Shown: positions 27,116 through 39,664 of the stretch, in pieces
Position numbering within the stretch: the stretch's first letter is position 1
Layout of the letters: each line of letters begins with the position of its first letter
Source: Actinomadura sp. CNU-125
GTDB taxonomy: Bacteria > Actinomycetota > Actinomycetes > Streptosporangiales > Streptosporangiaceae
NCBI RefSeq assembly: GCF_001942465.1
Contig: NZ_MKJY01000444.1
Coordinates: 53,500-117,499, forward strand
Reading direction: 5' to 3'
Length of the DNA: 64,000 nucleotides
Notes under the pieces: model-generated
Told to the model about the DNA's origin: nothing
The model's input: only the letters and a program-made list of their open reading frames with translations
Databases searched by the model: none
Translations under genes and position numbers: made by a program

Positions 27116-27458
27116 TCCTCTCGTGTCACCGCTTCCGGTGGGCGCAAGGCGACCTCCAAGGGGGTGTTCGGGGACCGCCGGACGGGCGGCCCACGGGCCG
27201 GTGCCCGTGCGGTAATCCCACATCAAGGGTAGTTCCGGCCGCATGCGGCGTCTTGTTCTAGATTGCCTCGCCCGGGAACGGGCGGCCGCGTGGTGCCGCA
27301 AAATTCCCGAAGCGCTGTTCAAGTGACTGAAAAATACTATCGAGCAAATGAGAAGAAGTTCACGGAAAAGGGTCGAATATATGCTGCGGCCGTCGGCTCG
27401 CCGGTACCACGGTCACCGGAGCACGCCGGTCCGCGCACCACCACCGGAAGAGGGATCC
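27116..27458. promoter_or_regulatory. Divergent promoter region between DUF899 and HpaB-type hydroxylase
   Basis: 343 bases without a supported gene. The part at 27318-27378 is AT-rich (tgaaaaatactatcgagc and on) in an otherwise GC-rich neighbourhood and probably holds promoters. I see no definite operator. Confidence 0.35.
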
Positions 27459-29006
27459 ATGCCCGAGAGCACGCACTCCACCCGCCCGATGACCGGTGAC
27501 GAGTACATCGAGAGCCTGCGCGACGACCGGGAGATCTACCTGTACGGCGACCGGGTCGGGAACGTCACCGCGCACCCGGCCTTCCGCAATCCCGCCCGCA
27601 TGGTCGCCCGCCTTTACGACGCCCTGCACGACCCGGCGAAGCGCGAGGTGCTCACCGCGCCCACCGACACCGGCGGAGCCGGCTACACGCACCGCTTCTT
27701 CACCACTCCGCGCAGCGCCGAGGACCTGGTGGCCGCCCAGCGGGCCATCGCCGAGTGGTCCCGGATGAGCTACGGCTGGATGGGGCGCAGCCCCGACTAC
27801 AAGGCGTCGTTCCTCGGCACGCTCGGAGCGAACGCCGACTTCTACGAGCCGTTCTCCGACAACGCCCGCCGCTGGTACAAGGAGTCTCAGGAGAAGGTCC
27901 TTTTCTGGAACCATGCGCTCGTCCACCCGCCGGTCGACCGCAACCGGCCCCCGGAAGAGGTGGCGGACGTCTACGTGCACGTGGAGCGGGAGACCGACGC
28001 GGGGGTCGTCGTCAGCGGCGCGAAGGTCGTTGCGACCGGGTCGGCGCTCACCCACTACAACTTCATCGCCTCCTGGGGGCTGCCCGTCAAGGAGAAGCGG
28101 TTCGCGCTGGTGGCCACCGTGCCGATGGACGCGCCGGGGATGAAGCTGATCTGCCGCCCTTCGTACAGCGCCGCCGCGGCGGTGACGGGAAGCCCGTTCG
28201 ACTATCCGCTGTCGTCCCGGCTGGACGAGAACGACAGCATCCTGATCCTGGACGAGGTGCTCGTCCCCTGGGAGAACGTCTTCGTCTACGGTGACATCGG
28301 CAAGGCCCAGATGTTCACCGGGTACTCCGGGTTCAACGAGCGTGCCATGTTCCAGGGATGCACGCGGCTCGCGGTGAAGCTGGAGTTCATCGCCGGGCTG
28401 GTGGCGAGGGCGCTGGAACTGGCCGGCACGATCGACTTCCGCGGCGTGCAGACGCGGCTCGGCGAGATCCTGGCCTGGCGCAACCTGTTCTGGGCGCTGT
28501 CGGACGCGGCCGCGCGCAACCCGATCGAGTGGCGCAACGGGGCCGTCCTGCCCAACCCCCAGTACGGCATGGCCTATCGCTGGTTCATGCAGATCGGCTA
28601 CCCGCGGGTCAGGGAGATCGTGCTGCAGGACGTCGCGAGCGGTCTCATCTACGTCAACTCCAGCGGCGCCGACTTCCGGAACCCCGCCATCCGTCCCTAC
28701 CTCGACCGGTTCCTGCGCGGATCCGACGGCAGCGACGCGGTGGAGCGGGTCAAACTCATGAAGCTGCTGTGGGACGCGGTCGGCACCGAGTTCGGCGGCC
28801 GGCACGAACTCTACGAGCGCAACTACTCCGGCAACCACGAGAACACCCGGGTCGAGCTCATGGTGTCGCAGATGGTCTCGGGCCAGGTCGAGGCGTACAA
28901 GGACTTCGTCGCCGAGTGCATGGCCGAGTACGACCTCGACGGCTGGACGGTCCCCGACCTCGGCTCCTTCGGGGACCTGCCCAACCTGCGCGACCTCGGC
29001 CTCTAG
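27459..29006 (+). CDS. HpaB-type FADH2-dependent phenol hydroxylase (SgcC-like)
   Basis: 515 residues of the 4-hydroxyphenylacetate 3-monooxygenase large-component family. Motifs: [20 protein letters not shown] at the N-terminus, [17 protein letters not shown], the flavin-binding [12 protein letters not shown] and [13 protein letters not shown], and [12 protein letters not shown]. The enzyme ortho-hydroxylates phenols with reduced FAD from a separate reductase; the E6-like reductase at 44544-45080 would supply it, as SgcE6 does for SgcC. SgcC hydroxylates PCP-bound beta-tyrosine. Here the phenol is more likely a PCP-bound hydroxymandelate (inference from neighbours). Start ATG 27459 follows GAAGAGGGA. 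It ends 2 bases before the convergent methyltransferase. Confidence 0.92.
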   Translation: MPESTHSTRPMTGDEYIESLRDDREIYLYGDRVGNVTAHPAFRNPARMVARLYDALHDPAKREVLTAPTDTGGAGYTHRFFTTPRSAEDLVAAQRAIAEWSRMSYGWMGRSPDYKASFLGTLGANADFYEPFSDNARRWYKESQEKVLFWNHALVHPPVDRNRPPEEVADVYVHVERETDAGVVVSGAKVVATGSALTHYNFIASWGLPVKEKRFALVATVPMDAPGMKLICRPSYSAAAAVTGSPFDYPLSSRLDENDSILILDEVLVPWENVFVYGDIGKAQMFTGYSGFNERAMFQGCTRLAVKLEFIAGLVARALELAGTIDFRGVQTRLGEILAWRNLFWALSDAAARNPIEWRNGAVLPNPQYGMAYRWFMQIGYPRVREIVLQDVASGLIYVNSSGADFRNPAIRPYLDRFLRGSDGSDAVERVKLMKLLWDAVGTEFGGRHELYERNYSGNHENTRVELMVSQMVSGQVEAYKDFVAECMAEYDLDGWTVPDLGSFGDLPNLRDLGL

Positions 29007-29008
29007 CG

Positions 29009-31447
<2,439 letters not shown>

Positions 31448-31562
31448 CGGTGGACGGCAGGACGGCACGGCGCATGACGGGAGATGCCCCCGGCGGAGCC
31501 GTGACGGACGCTGGACGCGGCACAGACGGCCGCGAGATTCCGACGACCAGCGGGGAGCCCAG

Positions 31563-32597
31563 ATGACCGTTCCTAGCCAGGTGGCCTCCGGCCCGGCCAA
31601 TGACGTCCAGGCCCTGCGGCGCCTGAACGAGATGGCCGACTACATCGTGCCGTTCACCCTGCGCGCCGTGTGCGACCTGCGGATAGCCGACCATCTGGCG
31701 GACGGCCCGCGGACGATCGACGAACTGGCCGAGCTGACCGGCACGCACGCCCCGTCCCTGTACCGCGCGATGCGGGTGCTCGCCACCAAGGACGTCTTCA
31801 CCGAGACCGGCCCGGGGGTGTTCGGGATGACGCCGCTGGCCGAGCCGCTGCGCGGGGACCACCCCCAGTCCCTGCGCGACGCCTATCCGCTGCTGGCCCC
31901 GGACGTCCGGGCATGGGCCCTGCTCGCCCACAGCCTCCGTACCGGGGAACCGGCCTTCGACGAGGCGAACGGCAAGGGCGCATGGGAGTACTTCGCCGAG
32001 CATCCCGAGGAGAGCGCGCGCTTCGACGCTTCCCAACGCGCGGTCACCCGCCGGGAGATCAGGGCGCTCATCCCCGCATACGACTGGGCCTCCCTCGGCA
32101 GCGTCGTCGACGTCGGCGGCGGCAACGGGGCGTTCGCGGCGGCGATCCTCGCCGCGCATCCGGGGCTGGCCGGCACGGTGTTCGACCAGCCGCACGTGGT
32201 GGCGGGGGCGGACCCGGTCCTCACCGAGCACGGGGTGGCGGGCCGTTGCGCGGTGGTGGGCGGCGACTACCGGCGCTCGGTGCCCGAGGGCGCGGGCGGT
32301 TACGTCCTCAAACGCGTCATGTACAGCATGGACGACGAGCAGGCGGTGGCCGTCCTGCGGCTGGTGCGGGCCGCGATGCGCCCGGACGGCCGCGTGCTCG
32401 TCATCGAGCCGGTCGTGGTCCCCGGCAACGACTTCGACTGGGGGAAGCTGTACGACCTGCTGCTGCTGACCATGAGCGGAGGCGGCGGGCGGACCCGCGA
32501 GCAGATCGAGCGGGTGCTCGGCGCCGCGGATCTGGAACTGGTGCGCGTCATCTCGACCAAGAGCCTGCCCATCATCGAGGCCCGGCCGATCCAGTGA
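31563..32597 (+). CDS. SAM-dependent O-methyltransferase, plant-type (Methyltransf_2) fold
   Basis: 344 residues. An N-terminal winged-helix dimerisation domain (IADHLADGPRTIDELAELTG, SLYRAMRVLA) precedes the Rossmann domain with VVDVGGGNGAFAAAIL, KRVMYSMDDEQAVAVLR and RVLVIEPV. The catalytic His of many such enzymes is Arg/Met here (LKRVMYSM, where LKxVLHDW is common), so activity may differ. The family methylates phenols. With the HpaB hydroxylase and HmaS in the same block, it could methylate the hydroxylated mandelate ring. Start ATG 31563 follows GGGGAG; the next gene begins 9 bases after its stop. Confidence 0.88.
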   Translation: MTVPSQVASGPANDVQALRRLNEMADYIVPFTLRAVCDLRIADHLADGPRTIDELAELTGTHAPSLYRAMRVLATKDVFTETGPGVFGMTPLAEPLRGDHPQSLRDAYPLLAPDVRAWALLAHSLRTGEPAFDEANGKGAWEYFAEHPEESARFDASQRAVTRREIRALIPAYDWASLGSVVDVGGGNGAFAAAILAAHPGLAGTVFDQPHVVAGADPVLTEHGVAGRCAVVGGDYRRSVPEGAGGYVLKRVMYSMDDEQAVAVLRLVRAAMRPDGRVLVIEPVVVPGNDFDWGKLYDLLLLTMSGGGGRTREQIERVLGAADLELVRVISTKSLPIIEARPIQ

Positions 32598-32606
32598 GGA
32601 GATCCC

Positions 32607-33389
32607 ATGCAGAACCTGGTGTCCAAGGACGGGACCGTTCTGGCGTACGACCGACAAGGGGAGGGGCCGCCGCTCATCGTGATGGGCGGCGCCCTGAACG
32701 ACAGGCAGATCACCGCGCCGGTCGCCGAGGCGCTGGCCCGCCGGTTCACCGTGTACAACTACGACCGCCGAGGGCGGGGAGCCAGCGGCATCACGCTGCC
32801 GTACCGGATCGACGATGAGGTCGACGACCTCGATGCGCTGATCGCCGAAGCCGGCGGTTCCGCGATGCTGTTCGCCAACTGCACCGGCGGCATGCTCGCA
32901 CTGGAGGCCGTGGCGCGGGGATCGGCCGTCACGAAGCTCGCCCTGTACGAGCCGCCGTACATCGTCGGGGAGAACCCGCTCCGGCTGAACGAGGAGTTCC
33001 GGACGGAACTGGCCGACCATCTGGACAACGACCGCCCGGGCGACGCCGTCGCCCACTTCCTCACCCGGACGGTCGGGCTGCCGCCCGAGGTTCTGGTGAA
33101 GTTCCAGCAGTCCCCGATGTGGGGGGCGCTGATCGGCATGGCCCCGTCGCTGCGCTACGACGTGGAGATCGCGCGCGACAACTCGATTCCCGTGCAGGAC
33201 CTGTTGGACCGGATCGCCCTGCCCACGCTGGCCGTCCGCGGCCTGGCCAGCCCGCAGTGGCAGGTCGACTCGGTCAAGGTGCTGGCGGACGCGCTGCCCA
33301 ACGCCCGCTGTCACTCCCTGGAGGGGCAGAACCACAACCTGGACGCCGAGGTGGTCGGCCCGCTGCTCGAAGAGTTCTTCGCGGACTGA
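32607..33389 (+). CDS. Alpha/beta hydrolase (copy 3 of 3, cysteine at the nucleophile position)
   Basis: 260 residues, paralogous to those at 3166 and 25496. Shared segments: SKDGTVLAYDRQGEGPPLIV, YDRRGRGASGI, YEPPYIVG, and a late His (LEGQNHNL). The elbow reads FANCTGG, with Cys at the nucleophile position and Ala for the first Gly. Most similar to copy 2 in this respect. It is 9 bases downstream of the O-methyltransferase with GAGGAG as its ribosome site, so hmaS, the methyltransferase and this gene probably form one operon. A role in thioester transfer or release is possible but not shown. Confidence 0.85.
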   Translation: MQNLVSKDGTVLAYDRQGEGPPLIVMGGALNDRQITAPVAEALARRFTVYNYDRRGRGASGITLPYRIDDEVDDLDALIAEAGGSAMLFANCTGGMLALEAVARGSAVTKLALYEPPYIVGENPLRLNEEFRTELADHLDNDRPGDAVAHFLTRTVGLPPEVLVKFQQSPMWGALIGMAPSLRYDVEIARDNSIPVQDLLDRIALPTLAVRGLASPQWQVDSVKVLADALPNARCHSLEGQNHNLDAEVVGPLLEEFFAD

Positions 33390-33419
33390 GCCGTCCGGCC
33401 CGGGCGAGGGCGCGAGCCC

Positions 33420-33453
33420 TGCCGCGGGACGCCGCCTGCGGCGTCCCGCGGCA
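33420..33453. terminator. Strong stem-loop terminator after the hmaS operon
   Basis: A near-uninterrupted 15-base stem, TGCCGCGGGACGCCG (33420-33434) and complement (33439-33453), with a 4-base loop, starting 31 bases after the hydrolase stop codon. Confidence 0.7.
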
Positions 33454-33546
33454 TGATCGTCTGCACGGGTTGACTGTTCCGGCGGGGGCTGGAGACCCTT
33501 GTCCGGTGTGTTCCCGGCCCGGTCGGGGACCGGCACGGGAGGCGCC

Positions 33547-33891
33547 ATGAAGTACATGCTGATGTTCTGCAGCGACCAGGCTTCCGGACTCGAACCCGAC
33601 GAGGAGGAGTCGACCGCGATGGCCGGCTGCGACGAGTGGGCGGCCGAGATGCAGCGGCGCGGGATCCTCCTCAGCAGGGAGGGACTGCAGCCGGTCAGCG
33701 ACTCCACCACGCTGCGCGTCCGCCAGGAGCAGGTGCTGCTGTCGGACGGCCCCTTCGCCGAGACGAAGGACCAGATCGGCGGTTTCAGCCTCATCGAGTG
33801 CCCGGATCTGGACGGCGCCATCGAAGTGGCCGCCAGCCACCCCTGGGCGCAGATCGGTCAGGTCGAGATCCGACCCGTCTGGCAGCCCTGA
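33547..33891 (+). CDS. YciI/DGPF-domain protein
   Basis: 114 residues of the ferredoxin-like YCII family: opening MKYMLMFCSD, LSREGLQPVSDSTTLRV, LSDGPFAETKDQIGGFSLIE (the DGPF signature), and a C-terminal HPWAQIGQVEIRPVW. These proteins are usually encoded beside an ECF sigma factor of the SigI/SigJ type; none is seen nearby. Function is unknown. Start ATG 33547 follows GGAGG. The 3' end nearly meets the convergent MFS gene. Confidence 0.88.
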   Translation: MKYMLMFCSDQASGLEPDEEESTAMAGCDEWAAEMQRRGILLSREGLQPVSDSTTLRVRQEQVLLSDGPFAETKDQIGGFSLIECPDLDGAIEVAASHPWAQIGQVEIRPVWQP

Positions 33892-33908
33892 CCCGGCGCC
33901 CGCCGCCG

Positions 33909-35572
33909 TCATCGGGCGGTCCTGCCGGTCGGCCCCGGCAGGCCCCGCCGAGTTCGCCGACCGTGATGTCCTCCAGGCTGCGGCGTCGCGTCTCGACGGC
34001 GACGACGATCGCCGCCGCCGTCGCCAGTGCCATGGGCGCCGCACCGATCGCCGCGGTCGCCCGCAGCGAGGGAGTCGCGACGGCCGCCGCGACCGTCGCG
34101 AGGATCAGGACGCCCCCCGCCTTGGTCATTCCCGCCGCCAGCCCGCCGCCGCGTGAGCGGATCCGGGTCGGATAGACCTCCGCGGCGTAGGCCGACAGAA
34201 CCGCGACGACCGAGCTGGAGCCCCAGATGGGGATCACCAGGAGCGCGTGCAGGACGACCCTGTTCTCGGCGACGGAGTCCCCGAGGACGGTGAACACCAG
34301 CAGCGCCGCGGTGACCAGCGCGCTCAGGCCGATGAGGGTCCACCGGGTGGAACGGTGGTACAGATAGGCGACCGCGAGGTTGAGCGGGAAGCCGATCAGC
34401 GCGGAGTCGCGCAGAACGCGGTCGGCGCTCACGCCGTCGTAGCCGAGCTGGCGGAGGTTGCTGGGCAGCCACATCTGGAAGCCGTACAGCATCAGGCCGA
34501 TGCCGGCCCCGAGCAGCGCGAGCACGGCGGTCAGGCCGAGGAAGGGCTGCCGCAGCAGCTGCGAGTAACGGCTGCCCACCGTCTCCTCTGCGGCCAGTTC
34601 CGACCGGTCGATGCTTACGATCTCGGCGTGGTAGCGGGCCAGCACCTTCCGTGCTTCGTCCTCCTTGCCGACCGAGAGCAGGTAGCGAGGGGACTCGGGC
34701 ACCCAGCGCGCCAGGAAGATGAACAGCACACCGGTGGGGATGCCGATCAGCCACAGGACGCGCCAGCCGTAGGTGGGGGTGAGCGCCTCGGACGCCCAGC
34801 TGGTCAGCACGTATGCGCCCGCGACGTCGCCGCCGATGAGGACCATCAGCCAGCCTCGGTGGCGTGCCGGGATGGTCTCCGACAGGAGGGTGAAGGCGAC
34901 CGGCAGCATTCCGCCCGCGCTCAGCCCCATGACGAAGCACATGATGACGTTCCACCAGAAGCTGGGCATGGTGCCGCAGACCGATGTGCCGACGAACAGG
35001 ATCCCGGCCAGCAGCATCGCCGCGCGGCGCCCCATCCGGTCTCCCAGCCAGCCCCAGATCAGCGACCCGAGCACCGTCCCGGTGATGCCGCTCAGCGGCA
35101 GCAGAGCGACCGGGACGCCGCCGTCCGGATGACCAGGGGAACGGAGACCGTACTCCTCGGCGACTCCCGGTGCCACGAACGCCAGCGTGGTCGGCTTCAT
35201 CACGTCGATGGTCACCGCGGCCGCCAGCACGAGCAGCAGGCCGACATGGGTCGCGCCGATCCCCGCGTCGTCGAGCGCGCGGACCTTCAGCAGAGCCGCC
35301 CGCTCGTGAACGGCGCGCCGTGGCACGAGGCCCCAGGCCGCCACCACCGATCCGATGACGATGAGCCCCATGCCGGCGAGCATTGCCGCGTCCATCTTCA
35401 TGCCCGCCATGCGGTAATGCATCTCGGCGGCCTCGACGTACATCGGGAGGTGCAGAACCGTTCCCACCGTGACCAGGACGGTGCCGAGCCAGAACGCCAC
35501 GGGGCGGCGGCGGGCGTCGGTTCCGCCGAATTCGTGATGTGAGGGGTCCGGCGGGGGACGATGTGTTGTCAT
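33909..35572 (-). CDS. MFS transporter, sugar/aromatic-acid porter type
   Basis: About 550 residues with ~12 membrane segments. Motif A is WGWLGDRMGRRAAMLL, and the second half has ESPRYLLSVGKEDEARKVLARYHAE, the PESPRYLL motif of the sugar porter/AAHS families. An extra N-terminal region of ~100 residues has additional hydrophobic stretches. The reading frame as given runs on to 33791 antisense to the YciI gene with an Arg-rich tail. A one-base G-run error near 33940 would instead end it at 33909 (TGRTAR and stop), which I prefer. Substrate unknown: uptake of an aromatic precursor and export are both possible. Divergent from the TetR gene at 35853. Confidence 0.8.
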
Positions 35573-35587
35573 GGCGGTGAAAATAAC

Positions 35588-35598
35588 AGCATTATGCT
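35588..35598. promoter_or_regulatory. Candidate operator palindrome upstream of the MFS gene
   Basis: AGCATTATGCT is a perfect 11-base palindrome in an AT-rich patch 16 bases upstream of the MFS start codon and ~255 bases before the divergent TetR gene. The position suits repression by the neighbouring TetR protein. This is inference; no binding is known. Confidence 0.35.
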
Positions 35599-35852
35599 AA
35601 CCAAAATAGGCTTGATGGGGCATTGGGGTCATATCGAGCAATATGCAATAAAAGGGAAATGGGATCGCGGTGCCGGGCCGGCGCGCCCGCGGCCGGCGGT
35701 CCCTGCACGGGCTCGTCCGACCCGTGCGGGTAAGCATCCTCGAAGCAGAAGCCGCCGACCTCGCTCCGCTACCCTCGCCTTGTTGATCAGCTTCTTCGGC
35801 CGCCGGCGGTAGGGGAGGTCGTGGTGGAACACGCGAAGGCGAGGGACCGTCG

Positions 35853-36533
35853 ATGAGCCCGCGTCGCTCCGATCCCGGCGTGCGTCCCGCGATGGTCGAG
35901 ATCGCCGCCCGCCTGATGCACGAGGAGGGGCCCCGTGCGCTCACCGCGCGGCGGGTCGCGCAGGAGACGGGGCGTTCGACGATGCTGGTGTACACACACT
36001 TCGGCGGGATGAGCGGCCTGGTGCGCGAGATCGTCCACGTGGGCTTCGCCAGGCTGGAGGAGTACTTCGCGCGGGTGCCCGACTCCGCGGACCCGGTGGC
36101 CGACATGGCACTGTTCGGCCGGGCGTACCGGCACAACGCGATGGTGAACCCGCACCTGTACAGCGTGATGTTCGGTGCGTCCTCGCTCCCGGTGTTCTCG
36201 CTGTCGGAGTCCGACCGGTTGTACGGCCGGTACACGCTGGTCAAGGTGGCGCACTGCGCGAAGCGCTGCGTCACGACGGGCCGGTTCCGCTGGGACGACG
36301 CCGACCTGGTCGCCAACCACATGTGGATCGCCGTGCACGGCCTGGTGAGCCTCGAACTCGGTGGCTACCTCGCGGATCCCTTCGACGCCGACCGCTGCTT
36401 CGAGGCGCAACTGGCCGCGCTGATGGTCGGCGTGGGCGACGACGAGCGGGCCGCGCGGGAGTCGGTGCAGGCCTCCCGTGTCCGCTTCGAAGCCGAGTTC
36501 GGGCCGGGGCGAGACGCCGAAGGCCTGCTGTAG
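35853..36533 (+). CDS. TetR/AcrR-family transcriptional regulator
   Basis: 226 residues. The N-terminal helix-turn-helix reads ALTARRVAQETGRSTMLVYTHFGGMSGLVREIV, with the TetR pattern of YTHF in the recognition helix region. The C-terminal ligand domain is not recognisable. It is divergent from the MFS transporter at 33909-35572, the classical arrangement for local control of a pump. Start ATG 35853 follows GAGGGA. It ends 8 bases from the convergent second TetR gene. Confidence 0.88.
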   Translation: MSPRRSDPGVRPAMVEIAARLMHEEGPRALTARRVAQETGRSTMLVYTHFGGMSGLVREIVHVGFARLEEYFARVPDSADPVADMALFGRAYRHNAMVNPHLYSVMFGASSLPVFSLSESDRLYGRYTLVKVAHCAKRCVTTGRFRWDDADLVANHMWIAVHGLVSLELGGYLADPFDADRCFEAQLAALMVGVGDDERAARESVQASRVRFEAEFGPGRDAEGLL

Positions 36534-36540
36534 CGGCGGT

Positions 36541-37197
36541 TCACCCCCGGACGGGCGCGGGCGGCGACGTCCGCACTCTCTCGTCGAGGAGGGCGACCAG
36601 GCCGGGGAGCCGATCGGAGCGGACCAGGCCGGGCAGCATGCAGCGCCACATCGCGGCGACGCACTCGTCGGGCGACGCCCCCGGTCCGCCGTCCGCCATC
36701 GCGACCTGCTGGAGCCCGGTGAACGAGGCCACCATGAACCACGCGACGTTCGCGACGTCGACGCCGGGCGCCAGGTCGTCCTGCCGGGCGGCCTCCTCCA
36801 GCATCTCCTCGATGCAGGCGGTCCAACGCTCGTAGGGCGGCGGTGTCCGGGATTCGTACAACCGGGTCTCCAGTACCAGGCGGATGCCGGCCCTGGCCAT
36901 CACATCGTCCCGGAAGGCCGCGCCCACCGCCCAAGAAAGCTCGATCAGCAGCTCGACCGCGCGGGGGTGGCGCGGACGGAGCCGGTCGGTCAGCCGTTCC
37001 CAGAGCCCGGAGTACTCCCCGACGATGGCGGCGGCCAGCGCCTCCTTGGCGGAGAAATGAAAGTACAACGCCCCCTTGCTGACGTCCTCGCGAGCGGTGA
37101 TGTCCTGGAGTCGCGTCGCGCCGTATCCGTTGACCTCGAAGGCGGCGGCCGCCGCCCGCATGATGGCCTCGCGAGTGCGCTGTGCTCGTTCCTGCAT
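36541..37197 (-). CDS. TetR-family gamma-butyrolactone receptor-like regulator (ScbR/ArpA type)
   Basis: 218 residues. The N-terminus AQRTREAIMRAAAAAFEVNG, the turn DVSKGALYFHFSAKEALAAAI and the ligand-domain segment DVMARAGIRLVLETR resemble ScbR and ArpA more than ordinary TetR proteins. Such receptors repress pathway activators and release DNA when a butyrolactone signal binds. A matching ARE-like dyad lies before the StrR-type gene (40792-40814). No afsA-like signal synthase is in the window, so it may be a pseudo-receptor. It is divergent from the E8-like gene across ~210 bases. Start ATG 37197 has a weak ribosome site. Confidence 0.8.
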   Translation of the reverse strand: MQERAQRTREAIMRAAAAAFEVNGYGATRLQDITAREDVSKGALYFHFSAKEALAAAIVGEYSGLWERLTDRLRPRHPRAVELLIELSWAVGAAFRDDVMARAGIRLVLETRLYESRTPPPYERWTACIEEMLEEAARQDDLAPGVDVANVAWFMVASFTGLQQVAMADGGPGASPDECVAAMWRCMLPGLVRSDRLPGLVALLDERVRTSPPAPVRG

Positions 37198-37407
37198 CGG
37201 CTACCGACCACATCCAGTTCGGTTCTGCAAGCCAGACGTAATGGAGGCAAGGAAGCGTGTTCGTGAAGTTTTGAGGGTGGTTCGCCATTGTACGGCCAGC
37301 GTGCTTGACCCGTCAATTACTCGGCGGCAATTTCAGAGATGCGGTCGCCGTCCGGGGAACCGGATGATTTACCTGAATTGGACGCTGGGTGGAAGTGGGA
37401 GGTTCGC

Positions 37408-37977
37408 ATGGAATCGGCGGATCCGACCGGGCGGGACGGCAGGACGATGACCCTGGAGGCGTTCGCGGACACCATCGTCCCGGGTGAGAGACGCACGCCC
37501 GGCGATCGGGCGGTGGTGGGCGCCGCTCCCGGTCCGGGCGCCGTGGCGGCGGGCGCGCTGGAACTTCTCCGGACCCCCGCCACCGGGATCACCGACGGGC
37601 TCGACGGATACACCGACGCGCTCGACGGGCACGCCACCCGCTACGCGGCCGAGCACGACCTGACCTTGGACGCCTCCGTCCCGCCGTTCGTCGCGCTGGA
37701 ATACGCCGATCGCGCGGCGCTGGTCCGCTCGCTCACGTCCCCGGGGCATCCGGAGAAGGAACTGTGGGTGCTTCTGGCGCTGTTCAGCATCATGGCCTTC
37801 GACACCGGTGCGCACATGCGGACCACCGACGCGATCGCCGCCGGACATCCGGGGCTGGCGACCATGCGGTTCGCGTCGCCGGACGAGGACGGGTTGTGGC
37901 GCTTCCCGGAGTTCTCGTACCGGCGCGAGCTGGCCCGGCTCCACCCTGACACGGCGGACAACGGGAGCCTGGCGTGA
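37408..37977 (+). CDS. DUF5987 family protein (enediyne E8-like)
   Basis: 189 residues from ATG 37408, which has an excellent GGGAGG site; an earlier in-frame start lacks one. The segments MTLEAFADTIVPGERRTPGDRAV, LLALFSIMAFDTGAHMRT and EFSYRRELARLHP match the small proteins paired with GMC oxidoreductases in enediyne clusters (E8 in C-1027 nomenclature, from memory). They may be an accessory subunit, as in gluconate dehydrogenase gamma subunits. The stop overlaps the GTG of the oxidoreductase (GTGA), so the two are made together. Exact role in warhead maturation is unknown. Confidence 0.78.
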   Translation: MESADPTGRDGRTMTLEAFADTIVPGERRTPGDRAVVGAAPGPGAVAAGALELLRTPATGITDGLDGYTDALDGHATRYAAEHDLTLDASVPPFVALEYADRAALVRSLTSPGHPEKELWVLLALFSIMAFDTGAHMRTTDAIAAGHPGLATMRFASPDEDGLWRFPEFSYRRELARLHPDTADNGSLA

Positions 37978-39649
37978 GCGGCACGGAACGCGGAGGCGCG
38001 ACCCCCGAGAAGACCGACGTCGTGGTCATCGGCAGCGGGTTCGGCGGCGCGATCGCCGCTTACCACCTGGCCGCGGGCGGAGCGAAGGTGGTCCTGCTCG
38101 AACGCGGTCCCTGGGTGGCCAGCGATGAGTTCGAGCACGACTTCCTGCTCGGCTCCTCCTACACACGGATCTTCGACTTCGTGGTGGGCGACGGGATGAG
38201 CGTGCTCGGCGGCAACTGCGTCGGGGGCGGCAGCGTCGTCTACTTCGCCGCGATGCCGCGCGCCCCGCGGTTCGTGTTCGAGCGGGCCGGGAACATCGGG
38301 CGCCGCATGTGGCCCGCCGCGATCGACCGCGACGCGCTGGAGCCCTGGTACGACCGGGTCGCCGAGGCCCTGCCCATCATCAGGCAGGACTGGAACGACG
38401 TCACCTACTCGGGCGGGCTGTTCGCGGCGGCCTGCGCGCACGCCGGCCGCACCGCGAACCCGGCACCGGCCGCCATCGACCGTGAACTGTGCACCAACTG
38501 CAACTGGATGATGGCGGGCTGCCGGTTCGACGCCAAGCGGTCGCTGCTCCTCAACTACCTGCCCGCGGCGGTGGCCCACGGCGCCGAGATCAGGCCGCTG
38601 CACGAGGTGCAGCACCTGTCCCGCACGGACGACGGCGGCTACCGGGTGCACTACAACGTGATCGACGATGAGGACTACCGGATCACCGCGGGCGGAGGCA
38701 CGCTCGACGCCCGGCTCGTGGTCGTGGCGGCCGGCGCCGGCGCGACGCCGGTGATCCTGCAGCGCTCGGAACACGCGCTCGGCCCGATGCCGCCCGCCGT
38801 CGGCCGGTACTTCTCCGGCAACGGCGAACGGCTCAACACGGCGTCTTCGACGAGGAGAAGATCCGGACGGTCCTCGGTCTGGACCGGGGAGGCGAGGCGT
38901 ACGCGGCCTCGCAGATCGGCAAGGGACCCTGCGTGGTGAGCTGGGACCGGCTCGATCCCGCGCTGCCCGAGTACTCCCGCTTCACCCTGGAGCAGCTCTA
39001 CTTCCCGCCGGGCTTCGGCACCATCCTCGCGCAGGTCCCGGGCGCGGACGGCCGCCCCGCCTGGTTCGGCCCGGAGAAGAAGGAGATGCTGAGCCGCTGG
39101 CAGTCCTGGCTGACCGTCTTCACCATGAGCGAGGACGACAACGAGGGCGTGTTCGGCCCGCCGCCTCCCACCGGGAACGCCACCAGGATCTCCCAGCAGA
39201 TGCTCGGACGGGGAGCGCTGCGGTACGCCCCGTCCGCGAACACCCTCCGGGGCTGGATGGAGTCCGACGCCGAGGTGAAGGACATCCTGGAACGCGACGG
39301 TCTCGCGCAGGTGCTGCCGTGGACCAACGACCTGGTGGGCGCCTACACGGTGCATCCCCTGGCGTCCTGCCGGATCGGCGACGACCCGGCCACCTCCGCG
39401 CTGGACGACCGGCACGAACTGCGCGGGCATCCGGGCATCTTCGTCACCGACGGGTCCGCGGTCCCGGGCGCGCTCACCGTCAATCCCGCGTTCACCATCG
39501 CCGCGCTCGCCGAGCGCGCGATGCCGGGGATCGTGCAGGCCGCACGGGAGCGGGGCGTCGACGTCCGGTACGGGGCGCCTTCCCCCGAGGGCGCCACCAG
39601 CGCCCGCCGGGCGGCGGCTCCGCTCGTCCCCGGCCTGGTCCGCGGCTAG
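37974..39649 (+). CDS. GMC-family FAD oxidoreductase (enediyne E9-like)
   Basis: About 559 residues after one frameshift at about 38850 is repaired (AACACGGCGTC for AACACGGGCGTC, giving NTGVFDEEK). N-terminal FAD motif VVIGSGFGGAIAAYHLA; LGGNCVGGGSVVYFAAMPR is the GMC signature region; CTNCNWMMAGC has a Cys-rich stretch of the cholesterol-oxidase branch; and the C-terminal HPLASCRIGDDPATS and NPAFTIAALAERA close the FAD site. E9-type proteins are found in nine-membered enediyne clusters and are thought to oxidise the warhead. Coupled to the DUF5987 gene upstream; the AhpD-like gene begins 16 bases after it. Confidence 0.87.
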
Positions 39650-39664
39650 CGGCTTGGAGACCCG

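Noticed and set aside
33791..33908. Arg-rich C-terminal extension of the MFS transporter over the YciI gene
   Set aside because: A single G-run correction near 33940 gives a stop at 33909 and removes the unlikely antisense tail.
37198..37407. A second ARE dyad before the ScbR-like gene
   Set aside because: Only one poor half-site (about 8 of 11) around 37215; no partner arm.
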